Shown piece after piece: positions 26,396-34,925 of a DNA stretch of 64,000 bases. The stretch is taken from positions 1 through 64,000 of the forward strand of contig JADFYG010000015.1 in NCBI GenBank assembly GCA_015233155.1, written 5' to 3'. The position numbers and the translations under genes were made by a program. Position 1 is the first letter of the stretch. Each line of letters begins with the position of its first letter. Below the pieces are notes generated by a model. It saw nothing but the letters and a program-made list of their open reading frames with translations, was not told where the DNA came from and did no database searches. Origin of the DNA: Candidatus Rifleibacteriota bacterium. GTDB taxonomy: Bacteria > Muiribacteriota > Ozemobacteria > Ozemobacterales > Ozemobacteraceae.

Positions 26396-27112
26396 ATGCG
26401 AATTTCTAAACTCGAAAAATATCGACAAATTGCTGAATTTTCGAATGTTATTGAACCTTCAGTCGAGGATTTGCAGAGAGCTCCTTCAGATCTTTATGAC
26501 AAATGGAATACAGCCTTTTTCAAGCGAGTCGGACACTTGGTATTGGAGGTTGGTTGCGGGCAGGGGGATTTATCGCTTGGACTGGCGAGGCGTTTTCCGG
26601 AGCGGAATTTTCTTGGCCTTGATGTAAAGGGGGCGAGAATCTGGCGCGGGGCAAGAACAGCTCTTGATGAAGGATTGAAGAATGTAGGATTTCTCAGGAT
26701 AGAGGCTGAGTTTCTCGAGCGGCTTTTCGCTCCTGGTGAGCTTAATGAAATATGGATAACATTTCCAACTCCATACTTATGGAAGCCTGAAAAAATGCTG
26801 GTTTCGCCGACATTTCTTTCGAGATATCGCAGGCTGCTTGCTGCCAACGGCATTCTACACATTAAAACTGATGTCATGTCGTTGGCAAATTATGTTTGTA
26901 ATATCTGGCCCCATTGCGGATTTCACCTTTTGAACTTGACTAATGAGTCCCCGGAATCGCCTGAACCTGCATTTCTGGATGTTTGCACGCGTTTTGAAGC
27001 CACGGCGATTGAGCGACAGAAGCGTATCTGGCATATTCAGGCTGATCCAGTTTCTGGAAATGTGACCCCGATCTCTGAAGAAATTGCCCGTTTTCCATGG
27101 AATCAGATCTAG
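26396..27112 (+). CDS. trmB: tRNA (guanine-N7-)-methyltransferase
   Basis: About 238 aa from ATG 26396, the first codon after the repeat. The upstream in-frame ATG 26303 lies inside the repeat and is not native. Motif I is LEVGCGQGDLSLGLARRFPE and LGLDVKGARI follows. IWITFPTPYLWKPEKMLVS replaces the usual FPDPWPKKRH loop, then ILHIKTD. The arrangement is that of TrmB, which makes m7G46 in tRNA. The variant catalytic loop is characteristic of Bacteroidetes-like and deep-branching TrmB proteins. The next gene is 115 bp downstream. Confidence 0.88.
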   Translation: MRISKLEKYRQIAEFSNVIEPSVEDLQRAPSDLYDKWNTAFFKRVGHLVLEVGCGQGDLSLGLARRFPERNFLGLDVKGARIWRGARTALDEGLKNVGFLRIEAEFLERLFAPGELNEIWITFPTPYLWKPEKMLVSPTFLSRYRRLLAANGILHIKTDVMSLANYVCNIWPHCGFHLLNLTNESPESPEPAFLDVCTRFEATAIERQKRIWHIQADPVSGNVTPISEEIARFPWNQI

Positions 27113-27226
27113 CAATGCTATCACGACGGCCCGGAGCAGTTTTTTCTTGTGCGCTTAAAAAGTTTAACTGATATAATCCCTAAGAGCCGAAAAAATTGTA
27201 TGCTAAACTCTTGTTGAGGAGATCGC

Positions 27227-27472
27227 ATGAAGAAGCTTTCTGACAGATTCAATACCCTGGATTCGGGGCTCATCATCGACCTTATGTCCGGAAAAACATT
27301 TTCCTCGAATCCGACCGGGCTGGTGATCTTTCGTGGAATCATCGAAGGGAAGAAGAAACAGCAGTTAATCGATTCTCTGACAGAAGAGTTTGATGTTGAC
27401 GAAAAGACCGCCTCACGCGATGTCGAAGAGTTCATCGTCGAGCTAAAATCTTTTAACCTGCATGAACATTAA
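27227..27472 (+). CDS. PqqD-family protein
   Basis: An 81-aa protein. LDSGLIIDLMSGKTFSSNPT followed by an acidic helical half (LIDSLTEEFDVDEKTASRDV, EEFIVELKSF) is the PqqD-like winged-helix pattern seen in RiPP-recognition and HPr-rel-A-type proteins. GGAG precedes the ATG by 8 bases. Its last codons (CAT GAA CAT TAA) contain the start codon of the ATP-grasp gene now displaced to 37265. The two were therefore adjacent and overlapping by 11 bp before the integrative elements inserted. No radical-SAM partner is present here. Confidence 0.8.
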   Translation: MKKLSDRFNTLDSGLIIDLMSGKTFSSNPTGLVIFRGIIEGKKKQQLIDSLTEEFDVDEKTASRDVEEFIVELKSFNLHEH

Positions 27473-27706
27473 TCTTGATTTCATGAATTGATGAATTCGT
27501 AGCGCCGAAACAAAAGCATTTTCCCGCTGCAAGCGACAGTCAAACCCGGTTGGGCGAAATTTTGCGAACAATCGACGCATACCCTGAACTGATGACGCGT
27601 TGGGCGCTCCAACTCCTTGCTCTCGTGTTCGTTCGACCCGGTGAACTGATGTCGGCACGTTGGGAAGACGTTTCTTTTGATGATAGACGATGGATCAATC
27701 ACCCCA
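27461..27706 (+). repeat. left-end repeat, copy 1 (246 bp)
   Basis: Matches 35809-36054 over 246 bp with about six differences by eye; the first ~115 bp are identical. It contains the attachment core and the beginning of the integrase catalytic domain. Confidence 0.9.
27462..27475 (+). other. attachment core, left
   Basis: ATGAACATTAATCT at the end of the PqqD gene, repeated exactly at 35810-35823 and 37265-37278. It is the boundary between host DNA and the larger element. Confidence 0.8.
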
Positions 27707-28116
27707 AAAAAACGAAGGATATTGAAGAGGTGATCGTTCCTCTATCGCGGCAGGCCTTGGAAATTCTGGCGAAGGTGCGTAATCAATCGGGGCATACCCC
27801 GTGGATATTTCCGCATAGGTCTGATCATGCGAAGCATGCGGGCAGAGGCACGCCGGCACTTGCACTGCGACGCATGGGTATCACCGATCACGTTCCACAT
27901 GGTTTCCGAGCGGCTGCGCGAACTATTCTTGATGAGCGTCTCGGGTATCGTTTCGATTGGATCGAAATACAACTGGGACACAAACTTGTGAACCCGAACG
28001 GCGCTGCATACGCTCGCGGAACCCACATCGATGGACGAATCGCGATGATGCAGGCATGGGCTGATTATCTGGACAAACTGAAGGCGGAACCGATCACTGT
28101 GAGGGCAACGGTGTGA
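27487..28116 (+). CDS. tyrosine integrase, catalytic domain only (N-terminus missing)
   Basis: The frame opens after TGA 27484; the first plausible start is TTG 27550 (188 aa). The sequence is the C-terminal half of a P4/CP4-57-type integrase: FVAPKQKHFPA linker, catalytic Arg in VFVRPGELMSARWED, HGFRAAART (His-xx-Arg), LGHKLVNPNGAAYARG (His and nucleophile Tyr). All active-site residues are present, but the ~200-residue arm-binding and core-binding domains are absent because the element end lies right there. It may need a partner in trans or be inactive. Confidence 0.8.
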   Translation: MDEFVAPKQKHFPAASDSQTRLGEILRTIDAYPELMTRWALQLLALVFVRPGELMSARWEDVSFDDRRWINHPKKTKDIEEVIVPLSRQALEILAKVRNQSGHTPWIFPHRSDHAKHAGRGTPALALRRMGITDHVPHGFRAAARTILDERLGYRFDWIEIQLGHKLVNPNGAAYARGTHIDGRIAMMQAWADYLDKLKAEPITVRATV

Positions 28117-28158
28117 CATTTTGATTATTTTGCACTGGTAAAGATGAAGGAAAAGTAA

Positions 28159-28677
28159 ATGAATAGCCACATTCCCGTGGAACGAATCGAGTCGAAAATA
28201 CTGGTGTTTCGTGGCCAGAAGGTCATGATCGACAGTGATCTTGCAAGCCTATTCGGTGTTCAGACGAAGCGATTGAATGAGCAGGTCAAGCGCAATTTAA
28301 GCCGTTTCCCTGAAAATTTTATGTTTCAACTCTGTGATGATGAGCAAAAGGAACTGGTCGCAAATTGCGACCGGTTCGAGAGATTGAAGCATTCATCGGC
28401 AAATGCGCGAGCTTTCACCGAACACGGCACGCTGATGCTGGCAAATGTTTTGAATAGTGAACAGGCCATTCAGGCGAGCATAAAAATAGTTGAGGCCTTC
28501 GTCAGAATGCGGCATCTCATGCTTTCTCACGCCGATCTTGAAAAGAAACTCATGGACATGGAACGAAAGTTTGATGGGCAATTCCGGGTGGTGTTTCAAG
28601 CACTGCATACTCTCATCAAGCCGGTGATTCCGAAGCGGGCGCGCATCGGATTCGATATGAAGAGCGACAAGAAATGA
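28159..28677 (+). CDS. ORF6N-domain phage-type regulator
   Basis: A 172-aa protein. VERIESKILVFRGQKVMIDS and DLASLFGVQTKRLNEQVKRN, then RFPENFMFQLCDDEQKEL and AFTEHGTLMLANVLNSEQAI, are the ORF6N/KilA-N-associated domain found in phage and satellite regulators. The C-terminal ~50 residues are a helical tail (ADLEKKLMDMERKFDGQFR). Such proteins bind DNA, but targets are rarely known. GAAGGAAAAG precedes ATG 28159. It follows the integrase by 42 bp. Confidence 0.88.
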   Translation: MNSHIPVERIESKILVFRGQKVMIDSDLASLFGVQTKRLNEQVKRNLSRFPENFMFQLCDDEQKELVANCDRFERLKHSSANARAFTEHGTLMLANVLNSEQAIQASIKIVEAFVRMRHLMLSHADLEKKLMDMERKFDGQFRVVFQALHTLIKPVIPKRARIGFDMKSDKK

Positions 28678-28747
28678 TGCAGATGTGAGCAGATTGCCTC
28701 GACTCGCTGAAAAACGGCGAGAATATCGAAAGAAAGGCGGGTGCGGC

Positions 28748-29659
28748 ATGAAGTGGACAAGAGAAGAATGCCCGTGGAACTTCAAAACAAAACATGAAAT
28801 GCGCCTCTATTCAGAAGGAATCGCGGCATTCATGACTGATGATGATATTGCTCAGCAAATCGGCAATAATGGCGCCGGTCGGGTCCGCTTGTGGGAGGTG
28901 CGGGGCGAACGCGTAGCCAGTGGAACCGGAAAAGGATATGGTTTGGACGGCAAATTATTAGAGAAAGACGAACTCTGGGAAAAAGACGATCCGAAGGCGT
29001 TAAGAGAACTACTGAAAGCAAAGGGCGTCAAAGAGTTTGCGGACATTAAAGAGGAGCCAAAGCCTTTCGACCCATGGAGCGCAACTTACGAGGAGATGAC
29101 CGAAGCGAAAAGGCAAGCGCGGGAAGATGATGATGCGCGGGGATGGGCCGTAATGCCAGAGAACAACCGAAATCGGGGCGTGTCCGATTGTCCCAGAGCT
29201 ACCCAGATATGTGAGCAATGGATCGTTGCTGTGAACATCAAGGATGTTCAATCGCAAATCGAGAAAGGAAACGGCAATGCGCTTATGTTCGCGGTGAGAG
29301 CATGCCTTGATGCTGGTCTGGTAGCTCCCGAGTGGCTGTCAAAAGCGTTTGCCAAAAAAGTCAGCATGATAGAAAAGGCCGAGGTGGCATCATGGGACGA
29401 TGCGCTTGGTAGGCCGTTTGCAAAAAGAAAACAGCTTATTGAGATTCAGGAAAGCCTTGAAATTGGATGGGATATTTACGAGGATGTTATAGCCGCAAAT
29501 ATGGACGGAACGCCGATAGACAACGAGTTATTTGAATCGGTTGGGAAGCGTTTCGGCATAAAAAAGACCCGGACGGCCACACTTTACGCAAGGGTTAAGC
29601 GTTGGATAAAAAATCACGATGAACGCACAAAATGGCTAACAGAGCCTAACACCGCGTAA
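28748..29659 (+). CDS. uncharacterised satellite protein
   Basis: 303 aa from ATG 28748, not recognised. The N-terminal ~70 residues (FMTDDDIAQQIGNNGAGRVR LWEV split by a loop) suggest a DNA-binding helix-turn-helix. The middle is acidic and charged, and the C-terminal ~120 residues hold helices ending in a basic segment (ATLYARVKRWIKNHDERTK) that could form a second HTH, as in replication-initiation or packaging-linked proteins. It lies between ORF6N and AlpA in the element's early region. Confidence 0.6.
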   Translation: MKWTREECPWNFKTKHEMRLYSEGIAAFMTDDDIAQQIGNNGAGRVRLWEVRGERVASGTGKGYGLDGKLLEKDELWEKDDPKALRELLKAKGVKEFADIKEEPKPFDPWSATYEEMTEAKRQAREDDDARGWAVMPENNRNRGVSDCPRATQICEQWIVAVNIKDVQSQIEKGNGNALMFAVRACLDAGLVAPEWLSKAFAKKVSMIEKAEVASWDDALGRPFAKRKQLIEIQESLEIGWDIYEDVIAANMDGTPIDNELFESVGKRFGIKKTRTATLYARVKRWIKNHDERTKWLTEPNTA

Positions 29660-29748
29660 AGCGGATTTCTTGCGGTTATACTTTCGGTTTAAAAACATTC
29701 ATATTCACCTTAGTTCTCAACAAACTTTGTTAGACGAGGTGAAACAAT

Positions 29749-29937
29749 ATGAATGGTTTCCTACGACTTCCCCAAATCCTGAAACTGGTTCCCGTTGGAC
29801 GTTCTTCCTGGTGGTTGGGCGTAAAAACGGGGCGATACCCGAAACCCGTCAAGCTTGGTCCAAAAACAACGGTGTGGCTTGCTGCTGACATTGAAGCACT
29901 CATAGCACGTTTTGCTACTGTCGCTGTTCAGGCATAA
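29749..29937 (+). CDS. AlpA-like excisionase/regulator
   Basis: A 62-aa protein. LRLPQILKLVPVGRSSWWLG, then VKTGRYPKPVKLGPKTTVW and ADIEALIARF, is the AlpA/MerR-type HTH in which the usual LR..V...TG.S..TIY.....GxFP.P..LG...V.W pattern is clear. AlpA activates integrase/excision functions in P4-like and PICI elements. GACGAGGTGA is a good ribosome site. It directly precedes the primase-helicase gene, an order typical of satellites. Confidence 0.88.
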   Translation: MNGFLRLPQILKLVPVGRSSWWLGVKTGRYPKPVKLGPKTTVWLAADIEALIARFATVAVQA

Positions 29938-29951
29938 GGAACGGTGCCGAC

Positions 29952-32402
29952 ATGACAGAAACAGAAAAAGCCGGGGGCGATAACTCCCCGGCTCACGAAA
30001 AAAGTATCTTACAAGGTGATTCTAACACGGTCTCCGGCATGGCGCAAGTAGGTAATTCGCCTATGGTGTCAATGTTCCCTAACTCTTTCATCACGGAACC
30101 GCAGAGGAATATCAGCATTGCTGAGGCGGTCAACCTGATACGCTCGGGTGCTGTCCAGGCGCAAGTAACGCGGCTTAGAAAGCTTCTCACGGACGGCAAC
30201 AGCTCTGCATACTCTGATGAGAAGCGGAACCTTCCTGGAATTACATGGATAGGCACGTTTTCACAGCGGAATGGTGACTCTTGTACATGTTATTCCGGTA
30301 ACGTCATTCTCGATATCGACCATATCGGCGCCGATCTTCAACGCATACGGGCATTGTTTGAGGCTGATGAACACGTTGTTGTAGTCTTTCTCAGTCCGTC
30401 AGGTGACGGTCTCAAGGTCGTTGTTCGTATCGACCTGTCATCATTGCCAGAAACCCCGGACAAGAACGCATTTCCGGCCGCTTGGTATGCTGCTGCTGAC
30501 CATTTCGAGCGACTCACGGGCGTCAAGGCTGACAAATCAGGAAAAGACATCTCCCGACTTTGTTACATGTCCTATGATCCTGACTGTTTTTTCCGGGAAA
30601 ATCCTATACCATTAAAGTTTGAGACGCCATTCGAGAAACCAGTAACAGTAACGGCGCCGGTGTTCGGTTCAACTACAACCCCGCGCATGAAAACCGCTTA
30701 CTTGACCAAGTCTCTTGAATCTGCCTGTCAGGAAATCCGATCGACGGCAACAGCCGGTGGTCACCATGAAACCACATTAAATCAGGCTCATTCAATCGGT
30801 GGGTTGGTGGCGCATGGAATGGGCGAGCAAGAAGCCTTCCGGGCGTTGGTGGCTGCTGCTGTCGATGCAGGCGCAACACAAAAAGATGCTGAGCATGTCG
30901 TTGGTGACGGTCTCAAAAAGGGTCAAGAAAAGCCCCGCATCATTCCAGAGCGGCCGGTAAACGAAGTGGTAGAGAAGCTGCTGAAAATGTCGCCGCTGGA
31001 ATATTCTCAACGGAAAAAAGAGGCTGCAAAAGAGCTGAAAATCACGGTCTCTGATCTCGAAAAGATTATGAGTGCCGAGCGAAAAGCGACGAAAAAATCC
31101 GATAAGGTCGTCATGTTTGAGCCTGTGGAGCCGTGGCCGGAACCTGTTAATGGCGCGGCATTGCTTAATGAAATATATACGAATCTTCGACGTTACGCCA
31201 TTGCGGAACCTGGGGAGCTGAGGACAGCAACCCTGTGGATTGTGTTGTCCTGGCTTGTGGACTATGCAAGCGTGTTACCGAACCTGATTATCACGGCGCC
31301 CGACCTTGGCTGTGGCAAGTCAAATATGCTGACCGCTATTTCAGTGATGATTGAAAAAGCTCTTGTTGCCTCTGGACAAAGCGCAAGCGCGGTTTTCCGG
31401 GCAATGGAACAATGGAACCCTACTCTGATGTTTGATGAGGTCGATGAAAGCATGGCCGAAAATGCGGAAATTCAATCGATGCTTAATGCGGGGCATACGC
31501 GGGCATCAGCCTACATTCTCCGGTCTGAAAAGGTCGATGAGGTCTGGGAAACAACACGGTTCTGTGTATTCTGTCCAAAACTTTTGGCCGGTATCGACCT
31601 GACACGGAAATTGAAAAAAACTCTGATTTCGCGGTCTCTTGTTGTGAACTTGCGAAAGAAACTTAAAAACGAAACCTGCGAAAAAGCGCGGCATATAGAC
31701 GCGGCTGAATTCCTTGATTGCAAGCGACGTTTGAAACGCTGGACAATGGATAACGGCCACAAGTTTTCAATCGCACGTCCTGACATGGGCGGGTTATTCA
31801 ATCGTTCTGAGGATAATCTTGAACCGATTTTCGCTATCAGTGACATTGTGGGCGGGGAATGGCCGAGGCTGGTACGCATGGATGCGGAACCCAAAGGGGA
31901 ACCAGTTCTGACAAAGGCTGAGGAACTGTTACACGATATTCTTGATGTTTTTGAAACCATGAAAATCGACCGCATAGGGACGGCCGCGCTTATCACTGAG
32001 CTCATCAGCGACGGTGAACGGCCGTGGCTGGAATACCGCAACCGAAACCCGATAACCATGTATCAGCTTGCCGCCAAACTTAAGGGCTATGGAATCCACT
32101 CACAAAATGTCTGGTTCGACGGGCGATGTTGTAAAGGTTATCTTTTGGAAAATTTCACAGACGCAAGAGAAAGATACCTGAATTCTCTCAAAGGGGGTGT
32201 TTTATCCGCTAGTCCGCTAGAACCATCTAACAGTAAGGCTTACGAGCCTTTTTTATCCGCTAGGGGCGAAAATGACCTAGCGGCGAAAAATACACCGAAA
32301 TCGGCATTAACACAACATTCTAGCGACCTAGCGGCAAAAACAGGGGGTAAAGAGGAAAAAGGGGAACGCCTTGCCGAAAGTGAGGATTTCGACCTTGTAT
32401 GA
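29952..32402 (+). CDS. satellite primase-helicase (BT4734-like N-terminus, DUF3631-like P-loop)
   Basis: An 816-aa protein. Residues ~80-210 resemble the BT4734/VirE-like primase-associated domain (VILDIDHIGADLQRIRALFE, VVFLSPSGDGLKVVVRID). Residues ~380-640 form a DUF3631-type ATPase with Walker A ITAPDLGCGKSNML and Walker B PTLMFDEVDESM, and a C-terminal helical DNA-binding region follows. It probably initiates and drives replication of the excised element, as alpha protein does in P4. The last ~65 residues are low-complexity and coincide with a cluster of CCGCTAG repeats in the DNA. Confidence 0.82.
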   Translation: MTETEKAGGDNSPAHEKSILQGDSNTVSGMAQVGNSPMVSMFPNSFITEPQRNISIAEAVNLIRSGAVQAQVTRLRKLLTDGNSSAYSDEKRNLPGITWIGTFSQRNGDSCTCYSGNVILDIDHIGADLQRIRALFEADEHVVVVFLSPSGDGLKVVVRIDLSSLPETPDKNAFPAAWYAAADHFERLTGVKADKSGKDISRLCYMSYDPDCFFRENPIPLKFETPFEKPVTVTAPVFGSTTTPRMKTAYLTKSLESACQEIRSTATAGGHHETTLNQAHSIGGLVAHGMGEQEAFRALVAAAVDAGATQKDAEHVVGDGLKKGQEKPRIIPERPVNEVVEKLLKMSPLEYSQRKKEAAKELKITVSDLEKIMSAERKATKKSDKVVMFEPVEPWPEPVNGAALLNEIYTNLRRYAIAEPGELRTATLWIVLSWLVDYASVLPNLIITAPDLGCGKSNMLTAISVMIEKALVASGQSASAVFRAMEQWNPTLMFDEVDESMAENAEIQSMLNAGHTRASAYILRSEKVDEVWETTRFCVFCPKLLAGIDLTRKLKKTLISRSLVVNLRKKLKNETCEKARHIDAAEFLDCKRRLKRWTMDNGHKFSIARPDMGGLFNRSEDNLEPIFAISDIVGGEWPRLVRMDAEPKGEPVLTKAEELLHDILDVFETMKIDRIGTAALITELISDGERPWLEYRNRNPITMYQLAAKLKGYGIHSQNVWFDGRCCKGYLLENFTDARERYLNSLKGGVLSASPLEPSNSKAYEPFLSARGENDLAAKNTPKSALTQHSSDLAAKTGGKEEKGERLAESEDFDLV
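32206..32334. repeat. CCGCTAG iteron-like cluster, possible replication origin
   Basis: CCGCTAG occurs at 32206, 32214 and 32257 and its complement CTAGCGG at 32277 and 32328, with CTAGCGA at 32320: five perfect copies in 129 bp. They sit inside the 3' end of the primase-helicase gene, where the protein is low-complexity. This resembles iteron arrays bound by satellite replication proteins. Confidence 0.55.
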
Positions 32403-32890
32403 AAAACTTCCTAACTGAGCTTTTCCAAACCGGTGTAACGATCACTCTTGAAAACGGATCTCTGAAAATTATGCCAAGGCAACCCCAGGAAGTTTTGATG
32501 ATGGTTCGAGAACACAAAGCGGAAATAATTTCCATTTTGGAGAGTCAGACGAAAGCGGCCGTTCCTGACGAAAAAAACAACCCCTCGGTACGAATCGATG
32601 ACCCGGCGAAAATAGAAGCCCCTACGGCCACGCAATCGGAAGGTGTTACCGCTCGTCTAGTTTTTGAGACGGCAATGACGCTTATCGGTTCGTTGCCGAC
32701 TGGCTCAAAGGAATGGCTACAGCTTACCGAAGCGTGGAACAGGATAGATATAGCTGATGACTCATACCCAGATGAACTTGCACGGGTAACAGTGGAAGTC
32801 TATCGGAAACTGAACCCAGGATATGCGCCGTGGTTCTCGAAGTGGGAAAAGGCAAATCCGGCAACAATGATAAGTGAGGTGGCGGCATGA
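32399..32890 (+). CDS. small satellite protein with TubC-like N-terminal domain
   Basis: 163 aa, starting 4 bp before the primase stop. Residues 1-~50 (VTITLENGSLKIMPRQP, VLMMVREHKAEIISILE) match the TubC_N-type docking fold: two strands, a short loop, then a helix ending in HKAEIL. The C-terminal half (GSKEWLQLTEAWNRIDIADD) is helical and aromatic-rich. Similar small genes follow primases in phages and plasmids. Role unknown; perhaps it docks other replication proteins. Confidence 0.6.
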   Translation: MKNFLTELFQTGVTITLENGSLKIMPRQPQEVLMMVREHKAEIISILESQTKAAVPDEKNNPSVRIDDPAKIEAPTATQSEGVTARLVFETAMTLIGSLPTGSKEWLQLTEAWNRIDIADDSYPDELARVTVEVYRKLNPGYAPWFSKWEKANPATMISEVAA

Positions 32891-33375
32891 ACAGAAAGGA
32901 AAAGGAAATGAATTCTCTCATCAAAGAATGTCAGGAAGGCATAGCCGAGCAGGAAGCGAAATATCCTTCAGAGAGTGCCTGTTACGAAAGTCTCGTGGCA
33001 AGGGCAAAGGAACTACGCGCTGATCCAAAGCAAGTGGCAGAAATGCCGGAAATGATTGAAGGCCTTGAAATGTTTCTGCAAGGGGATGTTGCCGGGGGAT
33101 ATCGTCGCGCTATTGCCTATCACGAGAGACAGATTGCCACGGCCGGAATGAATATCAAGTTCTACAGTGAAATGCTTGTCGCGGTTGATAAATACGAGTC
33201 CGAAGAACCCTTACCAGAAAAGTTCAAAGAAGATGTTGAGCGTATGCGCGAATCCCTGGAATACATGAAGTATCTCATTATCCACGAGACAGCCGAGATT
33301 GCAGAGCTTGAACGGGTGCTTGAAACACTTGCCGGCGAAGGCTACGACGAACACGAAGAAAGGAACACGCAATGA
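32887..33375 (+). CDS. coiled-coil satellite protein A
   Basis: 162 aa, not recognised; overlaps both neighbours by 4 bp. Acidic and helical throughout, with heptad-like patterns and a C-terminal segment MKYLIIHETAEIAELERVLE. The latter is closely similar to the end of the next protein (FQRYLIVEASAVIAECERRF), so the two genes are likely diverged paralogues. Confidence 0.6.
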   Translation: MNRKEKEMNSLIKECQEGIAEQEAKYPSESACYESLVARAKELRADPKQVAEMPEMIEGLEMFLQGDVAGGYRRAIAYHERQIATAGMNIKFYSEMLVAVDKYESEEPLPEKFKEDVERMRESLEYMKYLIIHETAEIAELERVLETLAGEGYDEHEERNTQ

Positions 33376-33818
33376 ATCCCATGATTGCAGAATATCAAAA
33401 GCTTAATGCCGATCGTTCCGGCCGCTCTGATCGTATCGACTTTCCAACGGCCGTCAAAAAGTTTCGAGCCGAACATGGAAGTAACCCGGAACAACTCCAA
33501 CTCTTGAAGATGATCGAAAAAGCCGAATCATCAGATATCACCGGCATGAAGAATATCATCAACCAAATTCACGAAGCAAAGATAGCCGATGCTGAGGAAA
33601 TGATTCGACAGGCTATTGAGGCTGCCGCTGATGCTGTAAGCCTTCCACCATCAGAAGAGAACGAAAAGAACATGCTCTTTCTGAAGAACTTCATTGAGTT
33701 TCAGCGGTATCTGATCGTGGAAGCATCGGCCGTCATTGCTGAATGTGAGCGGCGTTTCGAGGGCGCTACGGATGGCGATGATGACATTGACGACACACAA
33801 CGCAAAGCCCTGTGCTGA
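33372..33818 (+). CDS. coiled-coil satellite protein B
   Basis: 148 aa, overlapping the previous gene by 4 bp. Helical and charged, with the same C-terminal layout as its neighbour. No known domain. A gap of ~170 bp follows before the TerS-like gene, without visible features beyond its AGGAGG site. Confidence 0.6.
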   Translation: MNPMIAEYQKLNADRSGRSDRIDFPTAVKKFRAEHGSNPEQLQLLKMIEKAESSDITGMKNIINQIHEAKIADAEEMIRQAIEAAADAVSLPPSEENEKNMLFLKNFIEFQRYLIVEASAVIAECERRFEGATDGDDDIDDTQRKALC

Positions 33819-33988
33819 TAAGGCTCATGCGGCCGGATGGTGCCGAAAAACTGGACGCTGCTGGTTTTTCGGCAGTCAGAAAAGACCATAGGTTCTTGTA
33901 TGAGAGTGACAAGCGAGGGTCGTGCAGCGCGTGGCCAGCGCGTGCCTGCAACATCCAAAATTCGGAAAGTCAACGATAGGAGGTGGTC

Positions 33989-34603
33989 ATGAATATAAAA
34001 GTGTTATCGGGTGCCGATCTGGCGCGTTGTTTTGGTGTTGACCGAAGTATGGTAACGAGGTGGAAAAAGGCGGGTATGCCTGAAACCAAAGGCGTTTTCA
34101 GTCTTCCAGAGTGCATCAAGTGGCGACTTGAGCGCGAAGCTGACGCCATGGCTCCGAAAACCTCTGCGTCAACCGAGGGTGAAAAATGGCTCACTGCCTT
34201 TCGAAGAGAGCGTGCCATAACGGCGCGATTGGAACGACGGAAGGTGCAAGGCTCTCTGATCTCGAAATCAGATGTATCAAGTGAGTGGGTTAAGCGGCTC
34301 TTAGAGCTACGGCAAGGGCTTCTTACGCTTCCGGTTCGCCTTCCACCAGTCCTTGAAGGCAAAGATGTTGATGCAATGCGGCCAATCATAAAAGACATTC
34401 TTTACAAAATGATGGAATCCTATGCCCGTACCGGGCAATTCACGCCAACAAAAAATAACGAAGGGGAAACAGGACATGCAGACAATGCAAAGAAAGAATC
34501 ACGTCATGACACAATTCAATCATCATCCACTGATCGGAAAAAAACGTCTCGCAAGAATTCAAAACCCGGCAAGAATCCTGCGAACAGCCGAAAAAGTCGA
34601 TAA
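33989..34603 (+). CDS. Nu1-like small terminase subunit
   Basis: About 204 aa from ATG 33989 with GATAGGAGG just upstream. The N-terminal winged HTH (LSGADLARCFGVDRSMVTRW, KKAGMPETKGVFSLPECIKW) followed by a charged helix (RRERAITARLERRKVQGSLI) and a region with LRQGLLTLPVRLPPVLEG matches the gpNu1 family of phage DNA-packaging proteins. A satellite with its own TerS could redirect a helper phage terminase to its own pac site. The Lys/Ser-rich last 40 residues overlap the next gene. Confidence 0.75.
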   Translation: MNIKVLSGADLARCFGVDRSMVTRWKKAGMPETKGVFSLPECIKWRLEREADAMAPKTSASTEGEKWLTAFRRERAITARLERRKVQGSLISKSDVSSEWVKRLLELRQGLLTLPVRLPPVLEGKDVDAMRPIIKDILYKMMESYARTGQFTPTKNNEGETGHADNAKKESRHDTIQSSSTDRKKTSRKNSKPGKNPANSRKSR

Positions 34604-34736
34604 GATATTCGATATTCTCATCGACGATCTTGAACGGGCCGGTGGCTTTTTGGTCCCTGGCGATCTGAAAACCCAGATATATGAAACTGCTATTGCCGTA
34701 GGGAAACTGGTCACTGTTGCTACAAAGGCAAACTGA
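34476..34736 (+). CDS. short satellite protein overlapping the TerS-like gene
   Basis: 86 aa from ATG 34476, out of frame with and overlapping the end of the TerS-like gene by 128 bp. The unique part (TAEKVDKIFDILIDDLERAG, LKTQIYETAIAVGKLVTVAT) is a plausible two-helix protein. GGAAACAGGAC before ATG is a moderate ribosome site. An intrinsic terminator follows at 34758. Confidence 0.5.
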   Translation: MQTMQRKNHVMTQFNHHPLIGKKRLARIQNPARILRTAEKVDKIFDILIDDLERAGGFLVPGDLKTQIYETAIAVGKLVTVATKAN

Positions 34737-34757
34737 ACCCCAGTCGTTTGCTTTGCT

Positions 34758-34803
34758 AAACCTCGAAGCCGATCGAAGACCTCATCGAAAAACTTCGAGG
34801 TTT
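34758..34803 (+). terminator. intrinsic terminator closing the satellite gene block
   Basis: AAACCTCGAAG (34758-34768) is inverted at 34793-34803 with a 24-nt loop and a run of T. It separates the replication/packaging block from the toxin-antitoxin pair. Confidence 0.75.
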
Positions 34804-34882
34804 TTGCTGTCAGTGGAAACCCCACCTTCAACGCAGGTCGCACTGAAACACGGGAAAACCCAGAAATATATTATCTTGCTTT

Positions 34883-34902
34883 TGTAATACATCAGTATTA
34901 CA
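34883..34902. promoter_or_regulatory. operator palindrome of the RelB-YafQ pair
   Basis: TGTAATAC (34883-34890) ATCA GTATTACA (34895-34902), 24 bp before the antitoxin start. This is the usual place for autorepression by a RelB/DinJ-type antitoxin. Confidence 0.7.
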
Positions 34903-34925
34903 TTTATTGTATCAAGGGGGTGAAT

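Noticed and set aside
27227..27472. PqqD-like gene as sign of a RiPP cluster
   Set aside because: No radical-SAM enzyme or precursor peptide is next to it; its ancestral partner is the ATP-grasp gene.
34422..34475. Upstream extension of the short protein at 34476
   Set aside because: It is fully inside the TerS-like gene with no ribosome site; the later ATG is more likely.
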